A stretch of DNA of 64,000 bases. Source: Emydura subglobosa (lineage: Eukaryota > Chordata > Testudines > Chelidae). Shown piece by piece: positions 53,711-64,000 of this stretch; within the stretch, counting starts at the first letter, position 1; every line of letters starts with the position of its first letter. The stretch covers positions 16,933,877 through 16,997,876 of the forward strand of contig ML680053.1 in NCBI GenBank assembly GCA_007922225.1, in the 5' to 3' direction. The notes below the pieces were generated by a model, which saw only the letters and a list, made by a program, of their open reading frames with translations, ran no database searches and was not told where the DNA came from. The position numbers were made by a program, and so were the translations under genes.

Positions 53711-55592
53711 AATAAGTATACGTTTGAAAAAAACTGAGCAGTCATAAGGAATGTACGTGTTAGGTATGCACTGGCAGAGATACCACAAGGAGAAGGTACA
53801 GGCTAGGCTGTTCTCTCTATGAACTTTTAAACTGATACCACATGTACTGCATAATGGCTGAGTGCTCCTCTGTTCCCACTGACATATACTGACACAGATC
53901 CACATCATCACTGCTGCCTGCTTTGACTTCTCACAGTAACTTCCTCCAGTCATTCCGAACTAGAATGTGGTCCCAGGGGAAAACTTAGGCATCTCATTTT
54001 TGGCAAAGGATCTCATTCCCATGGAAGTCAGCACAGCTTTTACACCACCATTTAACAACATGGCAACATTCTCATGCATTAGACTCATTTCCTCACTGCC
54101 TTGACTTGAGGAGCAAATGCTGGAGAAAAGCCAGCCTATGCAAAGTGAAGCAAATTCTTAAACCATCCATCTCCTCTGAGATAATTTACAAAAATCCCAA
54201 CTGTGTTTTATGCTATGTTATGTTAGTTTAGGGTCATTACAAATACACGACTTTGTATCATTTTACAGTCTGAACTCCCTCCACAATACAAACAAGCTGA
54301 CCCAAAAAGTAAGGATTTCGGAAAAGCAACTTCAATTTGTAAGATCATATGATTTAGACTGAATTCACATCCATTTTGCCTTGACTGAAATAAAAGTAGG
54401 TGTAAAAATGTGTATAGAATTTTACAACAGCACAGTCATCTGATGGAACAAGGCGGGGCAAAAAAGGAAACTTTTGAAGCTGATCAAAGCTTTTCTTTGT
54501 AGCTGAAAACTAAAATAGATCAAACAAATGAGAGACAGACCTAAGCTGGAAAATTCACAGCTGGGCTCTGAAAACCTGCCCCCACCCGCTCCAGGCTGTA
54601 CTGTGGTCTGAAACCAGGCTGGAGGATACCAGAGAATTCTACCCAGAGGCCACTTCACTTGCTCTGCTGTGAACTACTTCAGCATCTTCCTCCAAAAGGG
54701 AGGGTTGAGACTAGGTCCTCAGTGTCCAGTGAGGGTTTCTTCAGCCATTCCTTGGCATATTTCTGCTGAGCTGGCTCTCTTTTCCTCAAAAGAAGCCTTG
54801 AAAATAGGTTCCATTCAGTGTTCACCTTCACAAGTCACAAAGGGCAGGCATCGGGTCATCATGGGACAAGGCAGTGTCAAGCCCAAACAATACAATGACA
54901 TTTCTGGATGAAATTTGATGATGTCTTCTATGACAGTCCTATTCTGTCTGTTCTCTCTCTCTGCTGCTGCTGACAAAGTGCAGTGAAGCCTGGATCTGAT
55001 AGGACTGATCTTGTCAGCAGAAAAAACAGAAATGTACTCAGAGAGTGTTCAAATTATAAGCCTACTTCCATATCATCCATAACTCATTACGTGATCATAT
55101 GGCATTACATCACTCACACCACAACATTCTAGTCTTTTAATACATTCTTATACCACCTGTAGTGGTATCCCTGTAGTACTGGACAGCTTAGTAGAGAAGA
55201 TTCTCCTACCAGGGACTATACATAACATCCTCCGATACACTAGGAAACACCAATCGAGGTCTCCACAAGTATAATTTAATAGTAATGAGTTAAGGCTCTT
55301 GCGGTGCTAGAGGTTTCTGTCACCGTTACAGTGTATTAACAATTTTTAGTACTTTCTGTACATATAGTATATAAAATTATCAAATATATAGTTTATTACC
55401 CCTTCTCACTGTAGCTGAATGTTTTAAACAGAGGACCTATTCATCACTCTCTAACTAGTCCAAACAAACAGGTCTCCAGTGTTGATTGATGGATATATCA
55501 GGTTACTTTGCTGCCACTGCTGCTGTTGAATTAATTATTCCAAGTTTACTTTCTACATGATTTTCTTTTTTTAAACAGCATTTGGAACATCC
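53711..55592. other. Intergenic DNA with two short hairpins
   Basis: No gene. A perfect 7-bp-stem palindrome ataccac-ctgta-gtggtat is at 55150-55168. ctgctgacaa pairs with ttgtcagcag (about 54967-55021). Confidence 0.45.
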
Positions 55593-55712
55593 CCGCTAAG
55601 GCCCCTTTACACCAAAGTGCATCTTAATGTGTAAATTACATTTCCACCCTCTTTAAGGTCCTTTTCTACTTCTGGAACAGTGGAAAGGAGCCTTAAGTTA
55701 AATAAGAATCAG
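55593..55712. repeat. 'cccctttacaccaaagtgc' palindromic repeat
   Basis: taaggcccctttacaccaaa and the inverse-type aacagtggaaaggagcctta frame a tgtaaattacatttccaccc centre. Confidence 0.55.
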
Positions 55713-56860
55713 GCTCAGAGGGTTTGCTTATGGTTCTTCAACAGCAGGGAATAATAAAACAAAAAACTGAAAAGTTAAGGCCTCTAGTTAATTTTGCAGG
55801 ACACTGGCAATTCATTCCAACTGCCTTATAAAAATCACAGAAAGTCTCTTGGAATATTATAGGGGAAGCTGGCAGCAAGCCCTCTATTTAGGCTGCCGCA
55901 CACTTTACATTATAAAAGATCCTTGCAGCCATTTTTTGAGAAGTTCTAACACCTCTACTGTTTGCAGCAAGCCTTTGAAATTCAGCAGGGACAGAGCCCT
56001 GAAGCTAGAGACAGGCCTTGCACTTCCCCATGAAATTTCATTCAAATTTGGATGAGTTATAAAAGGTTGAAAGTCATCATTTGCTTTCCGTTGCTTGTGT
56101 TCCTCAAGAAAATTCTGGCACCAGGGCAAAATAATAATGGAACATTAACATTCTGAACAGGCGGGCTCACGTTGCCACCAAACTTGCAACAGCAGGAAAA
56201 GCTGTACTGGGAACACCTGGAAGGTGCCAGAGCAGTTGTAGCATAAGGGGAGGAAAGGAAGAGAGCTTTCCCTCCAAATCTGGCACATGATCTTCCCTCT
56301 GAGGGCACCACCTGGGGCAGGAGATCTCCCAGCTCCAGTTGGGGAGAAGGGGAAGTGCAGGGCTGTAACCAAGGCTCGGTGAGCAGGGCAGATGCACAGA
56401 GCACAAATGATGGAAAAACCCGTAGGGGGCACAAATATATTTGCCTTCCCTGGGTGCTAAATGCTTCCTTATGGCTCTGAGAAACAAGCCAGGCTGGGCT
56501 TCCCACAACCACCCTCCTGATCCAACACATGGTCTCTCAGCCCTTTCCTCAGGGGTGGGAGAGACAGAGCCAGGCTGAGCTCCCACTGACTACCCCCCAG
56601 ACCCGCACATTGCCTCAGTATCCCATCCCTTGCCAGAGTAACAGCCTCCTCCTGCTACCTCCAAACCCAGTTCACTTTGGAGCTCTAGTGGTAGATATCT
56701 ACACTCCAGTGGTAAATATTCAGGGTTCAAAACTTGCTGCTGATACATGATGGGGTTGTTGATGCAGCTGTATATAAATAACCTGTGTTTTCCTTTTTAA
56801 AACAAACCTAGGAAATTACATGCAAAGAACGAAGGAGAAGAATGTTATTTAGGTTCCAAG
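55713..56860. other. Unassigned DNA, GC-richer block with open frames
   Basis: Frames of 139-157 codons open on the minus strand over 56057-56586 because of the local GC content. Their peptides have no domain, and the plus text (agggggcacaaatatatttg) reads like an old hAT-type repeat. No gene is called. Confidence 0.4.
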
Positions 56861-57000
56861 TCATTGACTTGGATGGGGGCTTGCTTAGCACCTTGGAAAA
56901 TCAGCTCACCTATTTAGGTATCCTATTGTGACCTTAAGTACCTAATTTTGCCCACGCCTGTGTGAAACATTGCCTTTAACCTCTGTCTCAGTTTTTTTAA
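56861..57000. mobile_element. Eroded foldback element
   Basis: ttaggttccaagtcattgac, cttagcaccttggaaaatca, gctcacctatttaggtatcc and gtacctaattttgcccacgc match the vocabulary of the 22939-23188 family. Confidence 0.45.
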
Positions 57001-57170
57001 GCTGTAAATTGGTTACTTAGTTACCAGTTTCACAGAAATGGTGGGGGTGATTTAGTTAATGGATGTAAAATAATTTCAAGATGCTACATATTTATTATCA
57101 CTGCAGTATTGGAATTCAGATGCTACAAAAAAGGACCACCATCCTTTCTCTCCCAACTATCTCATTTGTG

Positions 57171-57206
<36 letters not shown>

Positions 57207-58533
57207 TCTAGCATAAGGTTAAAATAATGCAAAAACTGGCCATTTACCATCTGGAAACTGATATCCCATAAGACCAGCTATAACGTCGTTCTGTCACTAT
57301 AAATGGCTTGCTGAGGTACTAAAAAAAGCCTGTTAGAAACACAGACACTTGTACATGAGCCCATGCACACCCCTAATATTACTTTAAGAAATGCTGCTCT
57401 TTTTCTGAGAGACTCAGGGACCCATTCTAGCGACGCTGCAACAGGAAATCAACCACTTGCTCTGCTTCAGACACTTGCTTTTTTGCCCTGAGAATAATGT
57501 GCCACTTTTTTGTTCAGATCCATTGCATCAAATGCAAATTTCAAGCCAGAATTCTCTAATTAGTAGCCATAGAGCTGCTTTTTGTTTGGTTTTGTTTTGC
57601 ATAGTGGCCTCCTCTGCTTGCAAGACAACAATGCAGCTGAATAAAACAATCCATTAACATCACATCCCTTTGATCACAGAAGTCCAAATATTTTTACACT
57701 CCCAGCTATCAAACCTAGAGGTCCCTACAGAAAATGTCTTAGGACCTTTCATTTCTTTTTCTTTTTTCCCCACAAATAACTCTCATTAACTATCAATGCA
57801 TAAATGCAATGATTAAAGTATCAGACTAATGGTTTTTGACTCGCTTTGGATTCCATTGGTGAAAAAAAGAAAAATCCCTCCTGAATAGAGCATAACAACA
57901 GACAAAACTAATGATAACTGGCACAGCCAGGGTCCTTTGTGTCAACTGCTAATGCATGGTACACATACATCCCCAATTGTCCCCTTGTAAGGGCCTGTAT
58001 TCTGCACAGTACATGCCCACAAACTTCCCATTAGCCTCCATTATCGAGAGGCACACATGAACATACAAAAAGAGGGCAAATTAATGTCTCAGCTCATTCC
58101 TGGAAATGTTAAAGTCACAGAATTGCCCAGGAATGATATTTTTGGGGGCTGAGACTCCCCAGAACTGGGTAAGCGATTTGACATGTTTTTAGGGTGAAAC
58201 CAGGTTGGTAACCTGGCTGTATTTAGTCCATGGAGTACATTTCCATGTTTGCTAAAGAGGATTTGGATATGGGTGTCCAAATCCCATGACGTGGCTTTAG
58301 AAATCACAGCCTTGATATTTTATGATTAATTTTTATGCCTTTACAAATCAAGGGCTAAATTCCTTAAGTGAATAATTCCAAGCTATTAGTCCATAACAAC
58401 TGAACACATTTCAGCAAGGACTAAAAGCAGTATAAATTATTTTGTTTACAATAAAATAATAAAAATAAATAATAATAAAAATTAAAAAATAATTTGCTGC
58501 ATGCAACTGGCTATTAAAAACAACTATGATGAG
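57001..58533. other. Intergenic DNA with microsatellites
   Basis: Contains (TG)15 at 57175-57204 and an A/T-rich (ATAA)n patch at 58445-58492. The rest is unique, with no coding motif. Confidence 0.5.
57175..57204. repeat. (TG)15 microsatellite
   Basis: Thirty bases of perfect TG repeat. Confidence 0.95.
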
Positions 58534-58602
58534 CCTGGTCCAAAGCCTGCTGAATTGAACAGAAAGACTCCCACTGATTCCAATGTACTCTGGATCAGGA
58601 CA
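58534..58602. repeat. 'gatccaaagcc' palindromic repeat
   Basis: gcctggtccaaagcctgctg pairs with the inverse of tgtactctggatcaggac around agaaagactcccactgattc. Related half copy at 21064. Confidence 0.65.
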
Positions 58603-59335
58603 TATTGCTTGTGAAAAGTACTAGTCTGGACAGCGTTTTTTGGATGAAACCAGGTGTTGGTAACCCAGCTAGTGTATTTAGCCCATGCAGTAAATTTCCA
58701 TGTTTGTTAAGGAGGATTTCGTTTGTGGATTACAAATAATCCACAAGTTATTTACTTATTATAAAAATAAAATTCACCCATGAAAACTCTATCAGAGGCT
58801 ACTGAGTGCCAAAACTAAGGGAAGTGACATGGAAAGGTCTCCTATATCTGAGCCCAATGGAGACGGCTTCTTTCTCAAGGTGCCGGACCACATGGTAATC
58901 CAACAACACCTTTTTAGAGGTGTTCAGCTGCACAAGCGTGGAGGGATTGGATGCTTGAAGGGCTGGGGACAGAATTTGGGGACAGTGGGACAGACTTTGA
59001 GACTAGAGGGAGTGGCAAAGAGTAAAAAGTGGGGTGGAGGAATTCAATGAGACAGTCAAGGGATGTGAGAGCAAGGAAGATAGGGCAGAATGTGGTAGGC
59101 AAGTCATTAGGCTATAATACTGAGATTTGCAAAAGGGCCATTGAATTTTGAGTGCCTAACTCCCTCAGGCTCTTTTTCAAAATCCCAGCCTAAGTCAAGA
59201 AGGGATAGTAAATATAACTATGAAATTAATAAGAATAGATTAGTGAAACAGGGGAGCTGGCTAAATGATATAAGACACTAATTAAACAGACAATCATCAG
59301 GGAAGGGCAGGTTAATTAAATGGCCAGAGCATCAG
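58603..59335. other. Intergenic DNA, no gene seen
   Basis: Includes a ctgattggg-free, G-rich plus-strand stretch (58920-59100) and an eroded gatttgcaaaagggccattg foldback piece at 59126-59190. Confidence 0.45.
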
Positions 59336-60475
59336 TGTGATGCACTGTACCTCAGAGTAGCACTCTGTACCCCCCATATTCATCATTCGTATATAGTTGT
59401 GATATCTCATACAAAGCATGCCAGGAAAGATACCATATAAAGGTCATGATCTGCTGAAACTCATCAGCCAAAATATATATATCGTTAAGGTGTATTAAGT
59501 TATGAGATTTCGCGACATGGTTGTTATTGAAATATGTTGTGAGTTTGGGAGTCGCCTACTGGTAGTTCTCCAGTGAAAACAAAGGAGGTAACCCACACCC
59601 AGGCGGGTGTTAAGTGATCATTGATCAACAGGGGAAGTGTGAACAAGAAAGGTACAATTCTGTAATGGAGATTGCTCAACTCTGTGACTCAGCAAGGCCC
59701 ACCAGGACATGCTTGGGACAGTTTCTTTCCAGGGACAGTGTAAAATAAGGGACAGTGGCACTATCAGACTTCCTTTTTCCTCATTCCCCACTATACTGAA
59801 GGCAACAAGAACGCTGGGAAGACCAAGACTTGAACTGAGGAGACTGGTCCCAGGGTGAGAAGGAAAGTCAGCCTGCATATTCAGGATTGCAGCCCACCTG
59901 CAACATCCAGTGGGGTGAGAAAAACTGCTTGCTCCGAATACTGCTTAGTCTAATAAGGTTTAGGATTTAGGCTGTATATTTACTTTTTATTTTCTTTGGT
60001 AAGGATCTCTGGCCTTTATGCCTACCATTTATAATCTCTTAAAATCTATCTTTCTGTAGCTAATAAACTTATTTTAATGTTTTATCTTTACCAGTTTGTC
60101 TAAAGCTCTTGGAAAATCAGCTCAGGTTACAAAGGCTGATACATGTCCACTTTCCTTTGCCAAAGTGGTGAACTAATTAATAATCTTGCACTGTTCAAGA
60201 GAAGGTCTTGAGGAGTGTAAACCGGTTTATTTCTGGGGTGCAAGGCTGGCGGCTTGGGAGATTTTCTGGCATTTCCCTGTGTATGGTTCAGGAGTGGCTC
60301 AGGGAGCCTTCATGCAGCTTAGCTGGCTTTGCCTTTAGCATGCTGGTGGCTGAGTGATAACCGCCTGGAAGGGTTTGCCTCTTGTCACTGGCAAAGCATT
60401 GTGAGAGTCTAGGCAGGAGAGTTAAGGGGGCACAGTGGGCCCACTGTTCCAGGTTGTACCCCGGGGATCTTGTCA
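59336..60475 (+). mobile_element. Solo LTR, 1140 bp, 6-bp target duplication
   Basis: Borders tgtgatgcact and gatcttgtca are flanked by catcag on both sides (59330-59335, 60476-60481). A poly(A) signal aataaa (60062-60067) sits in gctaataaacttatt, followed by a T/G-rich tract. No internal retroviral genes remain, so it is a solo LTR. Its plan matches the degraded 44965-46000 repeat. A shared base makes a 5-bp duplication (atcag) the alternative. Confidence 0.75.
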
Positions 60476-60481
60476 CATCAG

Positions 60482-61916
60482 CTATGCTAGGAAGTGAAGC
60501 AGGCAGATGGTTTTGGATTTGCTCAGTTTGTGTTTTGGTTCAGTCAGTGTGGCATATAAATGGTTAATGCACCCATAAAACTCCACATTAAAGGGACATC
60601 CTTAGGTTTGTTACTGTAATAATGGAAGTTACCCATTAGCCTGGATGAGCTCCCTGCCATGGAAATATCCCATAGGTAGCACTGATAAAAAATAGGGATA
60701 AATATTTTGCAAAAGTTTCCAGAAAAAAATAGTTCCTTATTTTGCTGGAAATTTTTGAAATTCAATTATTTTGACTAGCTCCTCCCACAGGAAGGAAAGG
60801 TGATGGAAAACTCCAGAAGGATGGATGACCCTTACAATCACTCCTGGAGGAAGGATTGGTTTTTGTCTCCCCATGAAATGGCCCCATCCCATGGCATTCT
60901 CAAAAGGCAAAATGAACCAATCCAAAACCATCTGTTTGCCTTTTTCCTGGAGTAGCTGTGGTGGAAGAGGCCAAGCAGGAGCTTGCGGAGCCTCCCCAAG
61001 CCTCTTATACCTGCCACCCATGTTTTCCCTGCTTTACAGATGTGGAACGGAGGCCCTGGACTAATTAAAAGCCTACCGAAGTCAATGGGAAACTTTCCAT
61101 CCTAGGAAGAAGACAACAAATCATCCCAGAACTTCTGGATCCCGCAGCAGGCCGGGATCCTCCATGTGAATGCTCAGTTCTGAAAAGGGGAAGATCTATA
61201 AAGTGAGAACACTCTTGGCAAGTAATCCTGGCTAGACCAGGCAGCCTGCTATTATTATTCTCTTCTATCCCACATCCACCATATTTGCCTTTTTCCATAA
61301 AGGGTTAAATCTGTCAGGTTCAGCACTTTGTGGTGTATTGCACAGTGCCAGATGTGTGAAACGTTAAAGAAATAAAAGCGAACACCCAACAGACATCGTG
61401 GTGCCCTGGAAGCAGTTAAATTAACACCCAGCAGGGACAAATTTGCAGCTTCAGGAACAAGGTTAAAGCTAAAGTGTTTTCATTCCTGGAGCATATTTGC
61501 AAGTGTATAACAGTAAAGATACAACTCTTAGGGCAAACTGGGAGGGAAGAGATGTATTTGGACTAAGTATAAAGAGCCAGAAACAACTCAGACCATCCGC
61601 TAAGAACTTGAATCTTTACAGTTCTAAACAGTTCTGTTAATTACTGTATCTTTGCACGCCTCTTAATAGTTCCAGCAGAGACCAGGAAGACTGCATGAAA
61701 GAGGCTGTTTTTTTATTATTGCCATTCTAGCTGAAGCCAGAAAATGTTGAAATTGTCCCAAGAAAGCCTGGTTTTTGCTAGGTTTAGAGTTTAGAGAAGT
61801 TCAGATGAGTTTAGATAAGCACTGCATACATTTGGTTGCTCTTCTAACCTCAACCAAAGCACTAAACCTTTAGTCATTCACCCTACACTTGGAGCCAAAG
61901 TGTGGCCCAGCTTGTG
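60482..61916. other. Intergenic DNA, no gene seen
   Basis: Short overlapping frames on both strands with no motif. A cctgctttacagatgtggaa block near 61029 may be a MIR scrap. Confidence 0.45.
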
Positions 61917-62040
61917 CATAGGAACATAGGAACAGCCATATTGGGTCAGACCAAAGGTCCACTGAGCCCAGGATTCTGTCTTGCAGCAGTGGCCAATGCC
62001 AAGATACTTCAGAAGGAACGAACAGAACAGGACAGTGGTG
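61917..62040 (-). repeat. CR1-type LINE 3' end, second subfamily
   Basis: Plus-strand text gcataggaacataggaacag, ccatattgggtcagaccaaa, ggtccactgagcccaggatt and agtggccaatgcc is the inverse of a CR1 subfamily end of the form ...tttggtctgacccaatatgg..ttcctatgttcctat. Confidence 0.8.
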
Positions 62041-62482
62041 TGAAGGAATAAGAGGGTGCCAGGTTTCACATTACTCCCTTGTGCTGGGTCCTCATACTGT
62101 TGGCGGTAGTGCAGGAGGGGACGGAGGCTCTATGTTTTCTCTGTGCTTGTGCAGGTAGATGGGAGTGGGGTGGGAAATGGGTGGAGTCACAGCTCCATCC
62201 CTCAATGTGCTGGTCAGCTTAGCTGTGTTGGCACATGGGATGATGTAATACTGCACCAGGGTCCTTCCCCCTTGGGGAAGGGTGAGATGTACCATGAAGA
62301 AGACTATAACTTACAGAGGAACAATCTGACTCCTATTTTGCTCCAAAGGAAGTACAGCAACACTGCCCGTTTTTCAGGGCTCAGGCAAAGCCATGACTGA
62401 GGACTTAGTTTGGACCTCCTATTACATATTCTCATCCAATCAATTTTACATTGTGTGTGTCCTACAAGCTGTAGTCCAGAGG
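62041..62482. other. Intergenic DNA, no gene seen
   Basis: No coding motif. A short cagggtccttcccccttggg inverted stretch is at about 62257-62281. Confidence 0.45.
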
Positions 62483-62670
62483 CAGCGTAACCCAACAAAT
62501 AGAGACCTGGAGAGTCACCTTGGCTCTAATTCCTGGCTCTTCTGACTCACTCACCTGGATAAACCAGTCAACTGCTCACCACCACACCCTGCCTGCCTGC
62601 CTGTACAATGGGGATAATGATCCTTACTCATCCGCAGATCTACAACTATGGAAGTGCTAAATATTGCTAG
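62483..62670 (+). repeat. tRNA/MIR-type SINE
   Basis: Head gcgtaacccaacaaatagag, then tggctctaattcctggctct, tgactcactcacctggataa, gcctgtacaatggggataat, gatccttactcatccgcag. Collinear with 39881-40090 but more eroded. Confidence 0.65.
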
Positions 62671-62689
62671 TATAATGCTGTTAGGCTGG

Positions 62690-62780
62690 GATTTTCTAAG
62701 GAAACTAGAAGAGTGAGGCACTGAAATGCCAGCGAATTTCAATTGGGGCTTAGCTCCAAATTCTACCCTCCTAAACAAAC
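62690..62780. repeat. Eroded 'gggattttctaaggaaact' foldback copy
   Basis: gctgggattttctaaggaaa and ttcaattggggcttagctcc resemble the gattttcaaag family of 22939-23188. Confidence 0.4.
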
Positions 62781-62898
62781 AAAAAAATAAGCAACACACT
62801 GCGTGAGTTTTAAGTAATCCCACACCATTGGTGGAATAAACATTACACATAAGCCCCTTCAAATGTGAAGCCTGCTGGGACCTGACTGTCTAAGATTA

Positions 62899-63065
62899 TG
62901 GCTAGACTGCAGTTAAAAACGCATGGCTGGCCCGCGGCAGTTGACTCAGGTTCACAGGGCTTGAGCGAAGGGGCTGTTTAATTGCAATGTAGACATTTGA
63001 ACTCTGGCTGCAGCCCAAGCTCTAAAACCCCAGCTGCCAGTTTTTAATTGCAGTGTAGACATACC
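62899..63065. mobile_element. MITE family H, copy 3, internally deleted
   Basis: Left tggctagactgcagttaaaa and right aattgcagtgtagacatacc, flanked by tta on both sides (62896-62898, 63066-63068). The outer parts match 10132-10402 and 40567-40833, but about 100 bases of the right half are missing. Confidence 0.75.
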
Positions 63066-63068
63066 TTA

Positions 63069-63837
63069 ATTGTGGCTTTATACATTGTTCAGCCAACTTG
63101 GAACTGAAATGGAGAGCATAGGGACACAACAATATCATGGGGACATGTGATGTTCTCTGTTGGACTTTCCATCCATAAACCAATGAGGGTCCATGTAATG
63201 GATGCTAATTGCCAGTATACACTCCAATTGTTATTCAGATCAGATTACTTAATCCTTGTACGAAGGAATGCAACCAAAATGGAGCTATCAGCTAGACTGA
63301 GAAGATTTCTGCTAGTCGGCATATAAAGAAAGGTGCACGACTTTCCTCCTCAAGTGGGAAGCAGCTTCTTTGAGCGCAGCTCCAGAAGCTACAGAACCAT
63401 TTCTACTTTTGATCTCAATCCAGTTTAATCCCTAGTTTGCACCAGTTACCACCACCTACTCTAGGCCTCAGTATTTTATTGGTATTTAAAAAAGAATTCT
63501 CCACAATTAAAACATGGAATTTGCTGCAGTTAAATATGCTTTTTTAAAAAAAGGTAAATATGAAGGCCTAGGAAGAAATAAGTGTTTTTATATGAATCAC
63601 CCAAGGAAGCCCAATTTTGTTTCACTTAAGAAATTTCAAAAGCTAAATTAGAAGTGCAAGTTAGCACTCAGCCATGGAAACTAATGAGAATTCTGTGGGC
63701 CACATGTTAAATGTGAGTGGGCCATTATGTTCACTGCTTATGGTGTTTCCTCGTATCCAGAGTTCTAACAGCCTGCAAGTTACAATCAGCTCTCTTCACT
63801 AAAGACATGGCGTATCCATGGATAAGAAGAGTAAAAA
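63069..63837. other. Intergenic DNA, no gene seen
   Basis: A/T-rich and repeat-poor, no coding motif. Confidence 0.45.
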
Positions 63838-63950
63838 AACCAGATTCTGCCATGCATACCAGGGTAAATGTAGACCATCTTCACCAAAACTAAAAGGCGT
63901 TCCTGTGGATTTACAGTGGGGTAACTGAGAGCAGAATCTGTCCCAAAGTC
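63838..63950. repeat. Palindromic 'cagattctgctctc' family, degraded copy
   Basis: accagattctgccatgcata, ccagggtaaatgtagaccat, ctgtggatttacagtggggt and aactgagagcagaatctgtc are the family blocks in order, with the left arm more eroded than the right. Confidence 0.7.
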
Positions 63951-64000
63951 TTCATAGAACCACAGGGTAAGATGAACCACTCAAACTCCATGGATATCAC

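Noticed and set aside
56057..56586. Overlapping 157- and 139-codon minus frames
   Set aside because: Open mainly because the block is GC-richer. The frames overlap each other in different phases and show no motif.
1..64000. CRISPR array, operon or bacterial features
   Set aside because: No regularly spaced direct repeats, no ribosome-site/ORF chains. The repeat content is vertebrate.

Overview
The window looks like non-genic nuclear DNA of a sauropsid, most probably a turtle. The evidence is the repeat content: CR1 LINE ends with the typical ATTCTATG-type tails, tRNA-headed SINEs with a CR1-like tail of the tortoise PolIII/SINE kind, MIR-type core SINEs, and many palindromic GTCTACACT-type DNA transposon relics that I associate with turtles and crocodilians. 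No bacterial or viral genome organisation is present. I found no host protein-coding exon, tRNA or rRNA gene that I can defend. The organism call is inference and needs a genome search.

Layout. 1-2244 holds the 3' part of an old endogenous retrovirus (broken pol integrase, deleted env, 3' LTR). 2245-4017 is mostly unique sequence. 4018-4947 is a solo LTR with a 5-bp target duplication. 4953-12880 mixes unique DNA with DNA-transposon relics (6405-6675, 6975-7135, 7206-7544, 10132-10402), the 3' coding end of a LINE (9103-9354) and an antisense MIR that carries a small nested element (11025-11405). 12888-13205 is a hAT element with perfect 8-bp duplications. 13361-18945 is mostly unique with microsatellites and one tRNA-derived SINE. 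18949-20062 is a 1.1-kb element with terminal inverted repeats and tRNA-like segments. 20494-23350 holds SINE, CR1 and foldback elements. 23351-28077 is long unrecognised unique DNA. 28078-28482 is a hAT-like relic.

28585-33002 is the largest element: a Ty3/Gypsy retrotransposon with both LTRs, gag, reverse transcriptase, RNase H and integrase, all broken by stops and frameshifts, with another repeat inserted in its middle. 33003-47340 carries more foldback elements, a CR1 ORF2 fragment (35945-36460) and a degraded LTR (about 44965-46000). 47343-48586 and 59336-60475 are two long LTR-type repeats; the second has a 6-bp target duplication. The rest (48587-64000) is unique DNA with scattered SINE, CR1 and palindromic elements.

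The genes in this window do not work together as a system. They are independent fossils of mobile elements. Their interest lies in nesting, target duplications and self-complementary structure. I did not find a new biological system, and everything coding here appears dead.
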